DNA of 30,927 nt, from assembly GCA_964355425.1 (NCBI GenBank), contig CAYHDN010000002.1, forward strand, positions 1 to 30,927, read 5' to 3'. The first letter of the stretch is position 1. Each line of letters starts with the position of its first letter. A program made the position numbers and the translations under genes. Of this stretch, positions 12,321 through 21,034 are shown piece by piece. Source of the DNA: CAYHDN01 sp964355425. Its GTDB lineage: Bacteria; Patescibacteriota; UBA1384; XYA2-FULL-43-10; CAINNR01. Under the pieces are notes generated by a model, which was not told the DNA's origin, made no database searches, and saw nothing but the letters and a program-made list of their open reading frames with translations.

Positions 12321-14003
12321 CTACATCTTCTCCGGCGCAGAGATCCCCATTAGAGTTAAACAGATCTTTAGAACATTTCTTGTTGCCAAAAGCAAAAGCA
12401 GGCGGGCTTGAGTCAGCTTTTTTTCTTCGGATAATATCTGGCATGAAGAATAAAAATCATGAAAAGACTTCGCAACCCCAGTAGTAAAATGGGGGAGTGT
12501 TTGAATTTGAAAATCACCTGTAGTTTTTTGAAGCACCAGCGGTAATTGCAACAAAGTCTTAATTAACTTGAGTTCTTTTTTATCGGTCAAAACTTTCAAC
12601 TCCTCTTCTTTGACACTCACCTCTCCCCTGGCAATTTTTTCGACCTCGTCCAGAGTCTCGGTCTGAACTTTCCGCAAAACACTACAAATTCTAGCATAGG
12701 CGTACTGCAAGTAGTAGACTGGATTTTTTTCCGACTGCAGAAGGGCCAGATCAAGGTCAAATTCGATTATTGATGACATATTTTGAGAGATGACCATATA
12801 TTTAAAAACATCGGCTGGAACTTTCATTTTTCCAACTAAATCTGCAATATTAACAAAATTTCCCAAGCGTTTACCCATCTGCTTAGCCTTTCCATCAGAT
12901 TTCAATTTTACGTTTTGGTAAAGCAAAATTTCAAGTTTTTCCGGATTATAACCAAGCGCCTGTAATGCAGCTTTCAGCCTGGCAATATGGCCATGATGAT
13001 TCGGCCCCCAAATGTCAATTAGCAGTTGATTTCCTCGATCAAATTTATCTTTGTGATATGCGATATCAGTCGAAAAGTAGGTCGGCGTTTTCTCGGCGTC
13101 GCTTCGGACCAAAACGCATTCGCGATCAGAAAGATCGGAATTCTCTGGTGAAGAAAACCAAATTGCACCCTCTTTTTCCGATGTTTTACCATTCTCCTGT
13201 AACTTCTCAACAACTTTCTGACTCGCTCCGGAGCTTAGAAAGTCGCTTTCGTAAATGTAACGGTCAAAGTGAGCGCCTAAAGTTTCGACATCATTTTTGA
13301 TTCTGCGAATTGTTAAGTCCAGTCCATAACGGATAAAAAACTCTGTAAGCTCATTATCTTTCAATGCTTCTATTTCGGTTTTATGTTCCCTCTGAATTTC
13401 TTCCGAAATTTTCTTCAAGAACTCTCCCGGATATCCGTCTTCAGGAAAATGAAAATCAGGGTCTTTCTTAACGATAAAATAGTAAGCCAGAGTCCGGCCA
13501 AACTTATCAATTTGGCTACCGGAATCGTTGATATAGAACTCCCTCTCAACCTCATATCCAAGCCAAGAAAGAACATTTGATAGTGCTTCTCCAATTGGGC
13601 CTCCACGGGCATTGCCGATATGAAGCGGACCAGTCGGATTCGCCGATATATATTCAACCAAGACTTTCTTGCCCCTTCCTTCGTTGCTTTTTCCAAAATC
13701 AGATCCGACTTTTAGAATAGAAATCAAAACCTGATGAAAGAAGCCGTCATTTAATTTGATGTTAATAAAGCCGGGACCGGCAATCTCCGCTTTTTCCAAA
13801 TCTAAAAAATCAATATTTTTTATAATTTTGTCAGCAATTCCTTTCGGGTCTCCCCCATTTTTACCGGCAACAGTCATTGCAACGTTGGTTGAAAAATCGC
13901 CCATTTCATCATTTGGTGGGGCTTCCAACTCAAAACCGGCCGGCGCGTCATAACCGGCTTTTTTTACCGCAGAAATTATACTGTCTTTTAGGTCGGCTAT
14001 CAT
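12321..14003 (-). CDS. argS: Arginine--tRNA ligase
   Basis: 560 residues, close to the usual length for class I ArgRS. The N-terminal Add-1 domain (about 1-90) recognises the tRNA D loop; the Rossmann fold carries the HIGH motif as HIGNARGG (128-135) in the family context ANPTGPLHIG; the KMSKS counterpart is the KQMGKRLG segment near 375, a degenerate form common in ArgRS; the C-terminal helical DALR domain ends the protein. It charges tRNA-Arg with arginine. Its ATG overlaps the tyrS stop by four bases, so it is the second gene of a tyrS-argS operon. Its stop lies three bases from the end of the convergent membrane-protein gene, with no terminator between. Confidence 0.97.
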   Translation of the reverse strand: MIADLKDSIISAVKKAGYDAPAGFELEAPPNDEMGDFSTNVAMTVAGKNGGDPKGIADKIIKNIDFLDLEKAEIAGPGFINIKLNDGFFHQVLISILKVGSDFGKSNEGRGKKVLVEYISANPTGPLHIGNARGGPIGEALSNVLSWLGYEVEREFYINDSGSQIDKFGRTLAYYFIVKKDPDFHFPEDGYPGEFLKKISEEIQREHKTEIEALKDNELTEFFIRYGLDLTIRRIKNDVETLGAHFDRYIYESDFLSSGASQKVVEKLQENGKTSEKEGAIWFSSPENSDLSDRECVLVRSDAEKTPTYFSTDIAYHKDKFDRGNQLLIDIWGPNHHGHIARLKAALQALGYNPEKLEILLYQNVKLKSDGKAKQMGKRLGNFVNIADLVGKMKVPADVFKYMVISQNMSSIIEFDLDLALLQSEKNPVYYLQYAYARICSVLRKVQTETLDEVEKIARGEVSVKEEELKVLTDKKELKLIKTLLQLPLVLQKTTGDFQIQTLPHFTTGVAKSFHDFYSSCQILSEEKKLTQARLLLLLATRNVLKICLTLMGISAPEKM

Positions 14004-15169
14004 TTAATCTTGGCAAACCTTCTTTTTCCAACTTTAATTATCATGCCCGGATGGGCGGCAATGGTAGATTTAACATCAGTAATTTTGGCACCATCAATCT
14101 CGACCGCTCCGGCCTCAATTAATCTTCTGGCTTCAGATCCTGAAGTCACCAACCGTGCGTCAGCCAACAGTTGCGGCAGAGGAATATTTCCCGAAAGTTC
14201 AATTTCAGTCATATCTTGCGGCGACTCTTTTTTCTGAAAAACATTATCAAACTCTTTCGCCGTTTTCTCAGCCACATCGCGACCATAATAAATAGTCACA
14301 ATTTCTTTGGCCAGAATAATCTTAATTTCCTTAGGATTTTTTCCCTCTTCAATTTCTTTTTTATAGCGCCCAATATCTTCCATCGGCACCCTGGTCGTCA
14401 AAGTAAAATAATCGATAATCAAATCATCAGAAATTGACATTACTTTTCCAAATTGCTGTTCCGCTGACTCACCAATTCCAATATAATTTCCAAGACTCTG
14501 ACTCATTTTCTTCTTGCCGTCTGTCCCAACCAGTAGCGGTACAGAAATTATACTCTGCGGTTTTTGATCACTTAGTTCTTGCAATTTTCGACCTTGCAGT
14601 TCATTAAATAGTTGGTCGGTTCCGCAAATGGTCAAATCCGCCTCTAAAATTACTGAATCATAACCCTGTAAAAGCGGGTAAACTAATTCGTGGAGACCAA
14701 TTCGCTCCTCTTTTTTAATTCTTTCCTGAAACATATCTCGTTCTATCAACTCTGCGTGAGAAGCTTTAGACATCAGACGCAGTAAATCTTCAGCCGACAT
14801 TTTGTCGTACCATTCGCCATTGTGCCGAACTTCAGTCTTCTTAATATCGATAATTTTCCCAACCTGATCTATATAATTTTTTGCTAGTTTTTCTACCTCC
14901 TCTTTCGGCCTCATATTACGAGACTTTATCTTATCGGTCGGGTCGCCGAAACGAGCGGTAAAATCACCAATCAAAAAAATAATTTTGTGGCCTAGATCCT
15001 GGAATTCTTTCAATTTCAGATAAACAACTGAATAACCAAGGTGCAAGTCTTGTGTCGTAGGATCGACTCCATGCTTGACACGCAGTATTTTTCCACTTTG
15101 GAGTTCAGTTTTAATTTTCTCTTCGCCGATAATCTTTTCAACTCCGCGAATAAGAATTTCCTTTTCCAT
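14000..15169 (-). CDS. tyrS: Tyrosine--tRNA ligase
   Basis: 389 residues from the ATG at 15169, chosen because AAGAGGTGA (15179-15171) precedes it directly; a longer frame to 15214 would run through a repeat element. Class I core with HLGY (43-46) in the context VDPTTQDLHLG, and KMSQS (about 220) as the KMSKS loop. A C-terminal S4 RNA-binding domain (about 325-389) contacts the tRNA. The family is the bacterial TyrRS subgroup with a DPTxxDLHLG signature. It charges the tRNA-Tyr encoded at 2.6 kb. First gene of tyrS-argS. The leader holds a nested inverted repeat (15184-15229). Confidence 0.96.
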   Translation of the reverse strand: MEKEILIRGVEKIIGEEKIKTELQSGKILRVKHGVDPTTQDLHLGYSVVYLKLKEFQDLGHKIIFLIGDFTARFGDPTDKIKSRNMRPKEEVEKLAKNYIDQVGKIIDIKKTEVRHNGEWYDKMSAEDLLRLMSKASHAELIERDMFQERIKKEERIGLHELVYPLLQGYDSVILEADLTICGTDQLFNELQGRKLQELSDQKPQSIISVPLLVGTDGKKKMSQSLGNYIGIGESAEQQFGKVMSISDDLIIDYFTLTTRVPMEDIGRYKKEIEEGKNPKEIKIILAKEIVTIYYGRDVAEKTAKEFDNVFQKKESPQDMTEIELSGNIPLPQLLADARLVTSGSEARRLIEAGAVEIDGAKITDVKSTIAAHPGMIIKVGKRRFAKIK

Positions 15170-15183
15170 ATCACCTCTTGATC

Positions 15184-15229
15184 CATTCGACAAGCCCAGG
15201 ATCAGCCTGAGCAAAGTCGAAGGCTTGAC
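15184..15229. repeat. REP-like nested palindrome between tyrS and the PBP gene
   Basis: CAAGCC (from 15191) and GGCTTG (to 15228) form outer arms, with CAGG-ATCAG-CCTG nested inside. Elements of the type CGACAAGC...CTGAGCAAAGTCGAAGGCT are, to my knowledge, dispersed in many bacterial genomes. The right edge supplies the -35 box TTGACA (15225-15230) of a possible promoter for the PBP gene. Confidence 0.45.
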
Positions 15230-15275
15230 ATAAACTGACTATTAAACTATCCTAATATAATTTGCGTACTATAAT
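15225..15275 (+). promoter_or_regulatory. Candidate promoters of the class A PBP gene
   Basis: Two options overlap: TTGACA (15225-15230) with 17-base spacer and TATCCT (15248-15253), or a perfect TATAAT (15270-15275) with a poor -35. The second would start transcription near 15282, ahead of the GAAGG ribosome binding site at 15321. Confidence 0.4.
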
Positions 15276-15331
15276 ATTTGGTCATTTACATCATACTTAG
15301 AAAGTCCTACAATGTAAATAGAAGGAAAAAC

Positions 15332-18139
15332 ATGTCATTTAAATTCAAGTTTTCCAACCCGCTTAATTTGAAGCATATCATCGCTCATAAGAAGTGGGAC
15401 AAGAAAAAAATCCTCCGGGTTATCGCTTATTCGTTTTTGGCGGTTCTTTTAATGGTTTCAGTCACTTTTGCTTGGTTCGCAAAAGACCTGCCGACTCCGG
15501 CTAAAATTTCCAAAATGCGACCGAGCCAATCAACCAAAATTTATGACCGCAACGGGGTTTTGCTTTACGAAACCGGCGAACTGAAGCGAACAGTTGTTAC
15601 TTCTGATCAAGTATCAAAGTATGTAAAAGATGCAACAGTTGCTACTGAAGATCAACAGTTCTATCAAAACCATGGAATTAACTTCCGTGGCGTATTTAGG
15701 GCGACAATAAATAATATTTTTCACACTTCCGGCGGCGTTCAGGGCGGATCGACAATTACCCAACAATATGTTAAAAATGCACTGCTTTATTCACAGCGGA
15801 CTTTCAGCAGAAAAGTTAAAGAAGTGATTTTAGCTATTGAGCTTGAATTTATGTATTCGAAGGATCAAATTCTGACGATGTATCTGAATGAGATTCCTTA
15901 CGGCGGGCAGACTGCTGGTGTTGAAGCGGCCGCTAGAATGTATTATGGCATTCCGGCCAAAGACTTAAGTCTGGCCCAAGCGGCGACTTTAGCAGCAATT
16001 CCCAAAGCCCCGACTTACTACTCTCCTTATGGCATTCATACAGACAGATTGATAGTCCGTCGAAATTATGTACTGGACCAAATGATCAGGACGGGTTCTA
16101 TTACCAAAGAACAAGCCGATGAAGCAAAAAAACAGGATACCACAACCGTCGGTTCCAGCGTACAGCCGAGAAAAATGTCAATTCTGGCTCCGCATTTCTC
16201 TCTTTATGTTTTGGAGCAAGCCTCGGAAGAATACGGCGATCAACGAATCGAAAAAGAGGGAATGACAATTTATACAACTCTGGATTACGAAAAACAGAAA
16301 GTGGCCGAGGAAACAGTAAACGCCGGCATTCCTAAGGTCCAAAAATATGGCGGCTCAAATGCCGGACTTGTTTCGATTGATCCGAAAACCGGTGAAGTAA
16401 TCACTATGGTCGGCTCAAAAGATTTCTTTGACATTTCGATTGATGGCAATGTTAATATCGCCACTTCCAATCGCCAGCCCGGATCATCATTTAAACCCTA
16501 CGTTTACGCCACCGCTTTTAAGAAAAAAGAGTACTCGCCCTCAAAAATCCTTTTTGACTTAACAACAGATTTCGGCGGCGGCTATATCCCACACAACTAC
16601 GACAATGCCACTCACGGTCCGGTAACAATGCGCCAAGCCCTGGCTAATTCCCTAAACATTCCGGCAGTAAAAACTTTTGCTCTCGCCAGCATGGATGATG
16701 TTATCAACACCGCATCGGATTTAGGAATCTCTACTTTGACTCAAAAATCACGCTACGGACTTTCACTTGGTCTTGGCGTCGGAGAAGTGAAACTTCTAGA
16801 ACATACCGCTGGTTTTTCCGTCTTCGCTAATGGCGGGAATAAACATGATGCCAGAGTGATGAGAAAAGTTGTCGATAATAAAGGTAAAGTGCTCTATGAA
16901 TACAAGTCGGAGGAGGACAAAGGTAAACAAGTCCTGGACCCGCAAATCGCCTATGAGATGCAAAGTATAATGAGCGACAATCAGGCCAGATCAATGGTGT
17001 TTGGCAGTCGCTCTCCGCTTTATTTTCCCGACAGACCGGTTGGAGCCAAAACTGGGACAACTTCTGATTTCCGTGATGCTTGGGCACTCGGCTACACTCC
17101 ATCGCTGGTTGTCGGCGTCTGGACCGGAAACAATGATAACCGCCCGATGTCGCGAGGCGCGGATGGTTCGATTATTGCCGCACCGATCTTTCATGATTTT
17201 ATGGCGAAAATGATGGCTGGACAGCCGGTCGAGCAATTTAATCAGCCGGCAGGAATTCAGGAAACAACAGTAGAAAAGTGGTCTAACCTTTTACCTGGAG
17301 ATAATTCCAAAGAATTTACTAAGGATATCTTTGCTTCCTGGCAGGTGCCGACAGATAAAGATAATGTTAATACTGCTGTTCGAGTTTGTAAAGCCAATGG
17401 ACTTCCGGCCCCCGACAATGCTCCGGACAGCATCACCGAAACAAAGATATTCTCCAATGTCCATTCTGAAAAACCAAATAACCAAAATTGGGAAGGGCCG
17501 GTTCGCGCTTGGGCAATAGCCGCCGGACTCTATAATCCGACTCCGGCCGAGAAGTGTGACGTAAATAATGTTTCGCCGCCAATTTCAATTTCCATCACTT
17601 CGCCGCACAATGATGAAACGGTTGGCGGAACAAGGGACATCGTCGCAACAGCAGGAAACCCCGGGGAGGTCGCCAAAGTCGAATTTTTTATTGATAATGT
17701 CAGCATCGGCTCTGACACTTCTTCTCCGTTTAGTATCAGCTACAATTACAATAATTTGGCAACCGGCAGACATACGCTGGCTGTCATTGCTACTGACAGA
17801 AGCGGCGGAACAGTCAAAGATGAGATTGCCTTCGCTTCCGTCAAAGATGATTTCACTGTTTCGGCTGTCGGTGCGTCTGGAATCACCAGTACGGGAGCAA
17901 CGATTAATTGGACAACTTCCATCGCCAGCACCTCACAGGTATTTTATGACACAATATCACATTCAAATTACAACGAATATCTAAAATCCAATTCAAAGAA
18001 CAGCTCTTTGGTTTCTAGCCATTCGATGGGAATATCTGATCTTTTCCCCAATACCACCTATCACTTTCGAGTCGTTTCAATAAATTCCGGCGGTGATATT
18101 ATTAGTTCTAGTGATTATTCTTTCAAAACTTCGTTATAA
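15332..18139 (+). CDS. Class A penicillin-binding protein (PBP1A type) with Ig-like and FN3 C-terminal domains
   Basis: 935 residues from the ATG at 15332 (GAAGG upstream); an earlier in-frame start at 15278 lacks a site. A basic cytoplasmic tail and one membrane helix (about 28-50) lead to a GT51 glycosyltransferase with EDQQFY (about 103), GGSTITQQ and LNEIPYGG, which polymerises lipid II. The transpeptidase domain has the nucleophile in SSFK (about 385-388), SLN near 442 and KTGT near 571, and cross-links peptides. The C terminus adds a bacterial Ig-like module (about 750-845, with VEFFIDNVSIG) and a fibronectin type III module (about 850-935, with TTYHFRVVSINSGG), probably binding wall or surface polymers. 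Monocistronic. It acts on the product of the mur/ftsW operon at 23.5-30.4 kb. Confidence 0.95.
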   Translation: MSFKFKFSNPLNLKHIIAHKKWDKKKILRVIAYSFLAVLLMVSVTFAWFAKDLPTPAKISKMRPSQSTKIYDRNGVLLYETGELKRTVVTSDQVSKYVKDATVATEDQQFYQNHGINFRGVFRATINNIFHTSGGVQGGSTITQQYVKNALLYSQRTFSRKVKEVILAIELEFMYSKDQILTMYLNEIPYGGQTAGVEAAARMYYGIPAKDLSLAQAATLAAIPKAPTYYSPYGIHTDRLIVRRNYVLDQMIRTGSITKEQADEAKKQDTTTVGSSVQPRKMSILAPHFSLYVLEQASEEYGDQRIEKEGMTIYTTLDYEKQKVAEETVNAGIPKVQKYGGSNAGLVSIDPKTGEVITMVGSKDFFDISIDGNVNIATSNRQPGSSFKPYVYATAFKKKEYSPSKILFDLTTDFGGGYIPHNYDNATHGPVTMRQALANSLNIPAVKTFALASMDDVINTASDLGISTLTQKSRYGLSLGLGVGEVKLLEHTAGFSVFANGGNKHDARVMRKVVDNKGKVLYEYKSEEDKGKQVLDPQIAYEMQSIMSDNQARSMVFGSRSPLYFPDRPVGAKTGTTSDFRDAWALGYTPSLVVGVWTGNNDNRPMSRGADGSIIAAPIFHDFMAKMMAGQPVEQFNQPAGIQETTVEKWSNLLPGDNSKEFTKDIFASWQVPTDKDNVNTAVRVCKANGLPAPDNAPDSITETKIFSNVHSEKPNNQNWEGPVRAWAIAAGLYNPTPAEKCDVNNVSPPISISITSPHNDETVGGTRDIVATAGNPGEVAKVEFFIDNVSIGSDTSSPFSISYNYNNLATGRHTLAVIATDRSGGTVKDEIAFASVKDDFTVSAVGASGITSTGATINWTTSIASTSQVFYDTISHSNYNEYLKSNSKNSSLVSSHSMGISDLFPNTTYHFRVVSINSGGDIISSSDYSFKTSL

Positions 18140-18277
18140 TTATTACCCGAGTAAGACGATAATTACTTCGTTATTATTTCGATGCGTTCTCTTTTGGTAA
18201 AGTCAACTTTTTCCCCGACCACAAAAAAAGCTCCCTGGTTGGTTTTTGGCCATCACAAATTACAAGGATTAGCAGAG
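18137..18277. other. Intergenic region with a small inverted repeat
   Basis: TAATTAT (18137-18143, overlapping the PBP stop codon) is inverted at 18159-18165 (ATAATTA), with TTAC-CCGA-GTAA inside. The 13-bp sequence ACTTCGTTATWAT occurs directly repeated at 18128 and 18165. No T-run follows, so a terminator is doubtful. I see nothing else here. Confidence 0.35.
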
Positions 18278-18877
18278 TTACCGCGGAAATGTAGGATAGG
18301 TAGATGATGTTCTAATATTTTCATCAACCCTGATGTATATCTCCGGTCGATTGTGTTTCCCGTCGTCTGGAATTACTGCATAAATATCTGGAATTTCTGT
18401 TTTGTAATAATAACCCGGGTAATCCAATACGTTTAACCTGCCAATATATTTTCCAATTCCAATTTCTTCAATAACTTTTACAGCAGTGTCCCTGTCATTA
18501 AATACAGTGATAATTTGATGGTTGGCCATCTCCCTAATTTGCCTTACTATTTCAGTTATTTTTTCTGTTCCTGATAATTCTTCAATACGCCGAGACCGAA
18601 CACGAGTTGCCAGGTCATCGTGACTTTGTTCAAAGTCCTTTTCCGAATCGAACGAATGACCGAGATATCTTTTCCGTAATTTATCACGAGTCTGCAACGA
18701 TTCATTCACAATGTCATGTGCCAAATTAACATCTCTTTCTCTTGTCGTATCACCTAGATTAGTATCAATCAGAATAGTTCCTTTGTCATGTTCAACTTTT
18801 TGTTCTGGTAACAATTCTTCATATGTTCGCGGTGTTGTTCGTTCATCAGGAATCGGAGACGGTCGATCAATTCCCAT
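18278..18877 (-). CDS. Hypothetical protein (199 aa)
   Basis: I do not recognise this protein. The ATG at 18877 has AGGAG seven bases upstream. The N-terminal half is very polar and charged (Arg, Glu, Asp), with probable long helices around residues 50-120 (EKITEIVRQIREMANHQ). The C-terminal half looks like a small alpha/beta fold with a Tyr-rich strand (YPGYYYKTEI) and ends DENIRTSSTYPTFPR. No signal peptide, membrane segment or cysteine motif. The promoter region contains a five-copy TAG triplet between possible -35 and -10 boxes, so expression may vary. It lies alone between the PBP gene and the PaaX/Cas2-like gene. It could be an accessory or mobile-element gene. Confidence 0.7.
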   Translation of the reverse strand: MGIDRPSPIPDERTTPRTYEELLPEQKVEHDKGTILIDTNLGDTTRERDVNLAHDIVNESLQTRDKLRKRYLGHSFDSEKDFEQSHDDLATRVRSRRIEELSGTEKITEIVRQIREMANHQIITVFNDRDTAVKVIEEIGIGKYIGRLNVLDYPGYYYKTEIPDIYAVIPDDGKHNRPEIYIRVDENIRTSSTYPTFPR

Positions 18878-18918
18878 AATAATCTCCTAGTCTATATTAA
18901 TTTCAAAAACTTGTTTCT

Positions 18919-18950
18919 ATTTTATCTTACATAGTAGTAGTAGTAGTCAA
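18919..18950 (-). promoter_or_regulatory. Promoter with a trinucleotide repeat in its spacer
   Basis: On the minus strand, TTGACT (18950-18945) is followed by five copies of CTA (plus strand TAG x5, 18932-18946, sharing its edge with the -35 box). The -10 candidates are TAAGAT (18929-18924, spacer 15) and TAAAAT (18924-18919, spacer 20). Neither spacing is ideal, but gain or loss of one triplet would give 18 or 17. Confidence 0.4.
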
Positions 18951-19071
18951 GTGCTACGGTCTTCCGAAGTCTACTGAAAGTGACCCTGTGGGTAATTTTT
19001 TTATCAAAACAACTAATAATTTCCACTTTCCCAACTTTCACGATACAAAAAACCCAAATTCAACACTTGCC

Positions 19072-19111
19072 TGATATCGATTATGAAACGATCATTTCAT
19101 TTGTGATATCA
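19072..19111. promoter_or_regulatory. 40-bp concentric dyad operator upstream of the PaaX/Cas2-like gene
   Basis: Outer arms TGATATC (19072-19078) and GATATCA (19105-19111) share the centre 19091.5 with the near-perfect palindrome ATGAAACGATCATTTCAT (19083-19100). The right arm overlaps a TGATATCAT extended -10 (19104-19112), and the core covers the -35 zone, so a bound protein would block transcription. It matches the dyad at 19667-19706 at 29 of 40 positions. Confidence 0.7.
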
Positions 19112-19129
19112 TTATAGAAAGGAGAAAAA

Positions 19130-19654
19130 ATGAAAATCAACATCGATAAAGTAAAGAAAATTAGTTTGGAAATTTTAAAAGAAATTTCAAAATTTTCCGA
19201 TGAAATGGTCGAACTGATAACATTCGACGATATAAAACACAATTTGTATTACATGGAAGGCGACCCGCGAAGAATTTCCGTTAATATCAGAAGTTTGGAG
19301 CAACGTGGATTTATTCAGATCGATCGCAATTCAAATAGTGTTGAACTAACAAACAAGGGCAAAATTAAACTTCTCGAAGACTCAAACAACAAGTCAATCG
19401 ATGGAAAGTGGCGGATGATTTCTTTTGATATTCCGGAAAATTACAAAAATAAACGCAACCAATTGCGCCGGTCAATCAAACGTATTGGCTACAAACAAGT
19501 CCAGAAAAGTTTGTGGGCTTGCCCTTTTGTTCGGGCAGATGAAGTAAATCTTATAATTAAAGAGTTGCAAATTGATAAATATGTTGCATACCTACGAGTT
19601 GATAAAACAGATATCAAAACACATCTGAAAAAGTTATTTAAAAACGACTTATGA
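19130..19654 (+). CDS. PaaX-like regulator with winged helix and Cas2-like domain
   Basis: 174 residues. Residues 1 to about 85 form a winged helix (recognition segment RRISVNIRSLEQRGFI, 47-62, wing SNSVELTNKGK). Residues about 92-165 form a Cas2-like ferredoxin fold: ISFDIPE with Asp100 where Cas2 nucleases have their metal-binding Asp, then a helix with RNQLRRSIKRIGYKQVQKS and the strand LWACPF. This order is that of PaaX-type regulators without their C-terminal third domain; such proteins are sometimes annotated as Cas2. No CRISPR array or other cas gene is present in this window. GAAAGGAG precedes the ATG. The gene is framed by two nearly identical 40-bp dyads, so autoregulation is likely. 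Nuclease activity cannot be excluded. Confidence 0.8.
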   Translation: MKINIDKVKKISLEILKEISKFSDEMVELITFDDIKHNLYYMEGDPRRISVNIRSLEQRGFIQIDRNSNSVELTNKGKIKLLEDSNNKSIDGKWRMISFDIPENYKNKRNQLRRSIKRIGYKQVQKSLWACPFVRADEVNLIIKELQIDKYVAYLRVDKTDIKTHLKKLFKNDL

Positions 19655-19663
19655 AGATAAATA

Positions 19664-19709
19664 CTTTGATATTGTTTTTGAAACGATCGTTACACAATCA
19701 ATATCAAAG
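19664..19709. promoter_or_regulatory. 40-bp concentric dyad downstream of the PaaX/Cas2-like gene
   Basis: Perfect outer arms CTTTGATATTG (19664-19674) and CAATATCAAAG (19699-19709) share the centre 19686.5 with the perfect palindrome AACGATCGTT (19682-19691). The 40-bp part 19667-19706 aligns without gaps to the upstream dyad. It lies between the stops of two convergent genes, so it is not at a promoter; looping between the two sites or element ends are possible explanations. Confidence 0.7.
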
Positions 19710-19741
19710 TTAAAATCGCGGTATTGACGAGAAATAAAAAA

Positions 19742-21034
19742 TTAGTATAAATTTTTCTCAATCGCTTGCCCGATGTTTTTGTAGTTCGATCCAACTTTGT
19801 AACCAAGTTTTTCGGCTTCTTTTTTGCGTTTGTCGGCGCCACTGACTTTACGCAGTTCACCGGTTAGCCCAACTTCAGCAAAGTAACAGTAGCCATCCAG
19901 TAATGACTTGTTTTTATATGAGGAAGCGATCGCCAAACATATGGCAAGATCAGCCGCTGGTTCTCTAGTTGAAATTCCGCCAACAACATTGATGTAGACA
20001 TCCTGACTGCCTAAATTCATTCCAGCACGTTTTGTCATCACGCCAACCAAAATGTTTAAGCGGTTCAAGTCAAAACCTGAGGTCGTCCTCCGTGGATAGC
20101 CGAAGACTGTCGGTGTCACCAGCGCCTGAATTTCGACTAATATCGGCCTTGACCCCTCGACTAAAACCGTTATTGCGCTCCCGGGAGAATTTTGACGGTC
20201 AGCCAAGAAAAAAGCGCCAGGATTTGCAATTTCAATCAACCCCGCACTTTCCATTTTCATCACAGCAATTTCATCGGTATTGCCAAAACGATTCTTTACG
20301 CAGCGAATAATTCTTGCCTCTTGGCTCCGGTCACCTTCAATATAAACCACTACATCAACCAAATGCTCCAATGTTCGCGGGCCGGCTACCACTCCCTCCT
20401 TGGTTACATGGCCGACAATAACAATTGGCAATGAATGTTTTTTCGCCAGTTGTTGTAAAACCAGCCCGGTTTCTTTGACCTGTGACAAGCTGCCAGCCGA
20501 ACCGGAAATTCTCGAATCATAGACAGTTTGGATTGAATCAATCACAACCAATTTCGGAGAGGATTCGATAATCTCCTCTTCCAGACCAGAGATATCAGGA
20601 GTCGAAGAAACCGAGATATTTCCAATTTTTACTTTCAAGCGATCTGCGCGAAGCTTTATCTGCTCGGCTGATTCTTCGCCCGAAACATAAAGAGTCGGCC
20701 CAAACTTTCCGATGATTTGCAAAAGTAGTGTCGATTTTCCGATCCCAGGCTCGCCGCCAAGAAGTATTACTGATCCATTGACAATTCCACCGCCGAAAAC
20801 TCGGTCGACCTCTTTGTACCCGCTAGATATACGAGGAGGATTTGTCTTTTTTAAGCCGGAAAGTTTTTGCGGAGCAATCTTTTGGCCAATCCCAGAGCTG
20901 GCAGCAACCTTTTCCGCTGAAACTTCTTTTAGGCTATTCCACTCGCCGCAAGCAAGACACCGGCCGCTCCAAGTTGAATACTCGTTGCCGCAATTGGAGC
21001 AGAAAAACGTTGATTTTGAGTCTTTATTTGCCAC
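19742..21034 (-). CDS. radA: DNA repair protein RadA
   Basis: 430 residues from the GTG at 21034, preferred because GGAG (21044-21041) is six bases upstream; a TTG at 21046 is the other choice. The N-terminal zinc ribbon has Cys12, Cys15, Cys27 and Cys30. The RecA-like ATPase carries Walker A GEPGIGKST (94-102) and the RadA-specific KNRFG motif (about 247). The C-terminal Lon-like domain ends with a normal LTGELR-type segment. RadA is a hexameric helicase that drives branch migration in recombination. It overlaps the end of recJ by 11 bases, so both are made from one transcript. All key motifs are present. Confidence 0.96.
   Translation of the reverse strand: MANKDSKSTFFCSNCGNEYSTWSGRCLACGEWNSLKEVSAEKVAASSGIGQKIAPQKLSGLKKTNPPRISSGYKEVDRVFGGGIVNGSVILLGGEPGIGKSTLLLQIIGKFGPTLYVSGEESAEQIKLRADRLKVKIGNISVSSTPDISGLEEEIIESSPKLVVIDSIQTVYDSRISGSAGSLSQVKETGLVLQQLAKKHSLPIVIVGHVTKEGVVAGPRTLEHLVDVVVYIEGDRSQEARIIRCVKNRFGNTDEIAVMKMESAGLIEIANPGAFFLADRQNSPGSAITVLVEGSRPILVEIQALVTPTVFGYPRRTTSGFDLNRLNILVGVMTKRAGMNLGSQDVYINVVGGISTREPAADLAICLAIASSYKNKSLLDGYCYFAEVGLTGELRKVSGADKRKKEAEKLGYKVGSNYKNIGQAIEKNLY

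Noticed and set aside
15184..15229. T-box or other riboswitch controlling tyrS-argS
   Set aside because: I see no specifier loop or T-box consensus; the sequence is a dispersed-type palindrome.
19130..19654. A CRISPR-Cas locus based on the Cas2-like domain
   Set aside because: No repeat-spacer array and no cas1 or effector gene is visible in the window; the winged helix at the N terminus fits a PaaX-type regulator better.
19664..19709. Intrinsic terminator for the PaaX/Cas2-like gene
   Set aside because: The core palindrome has no loop, the stem ends are AT-rich and there is no following T-run; the match to the upstream operator is a better explanation.
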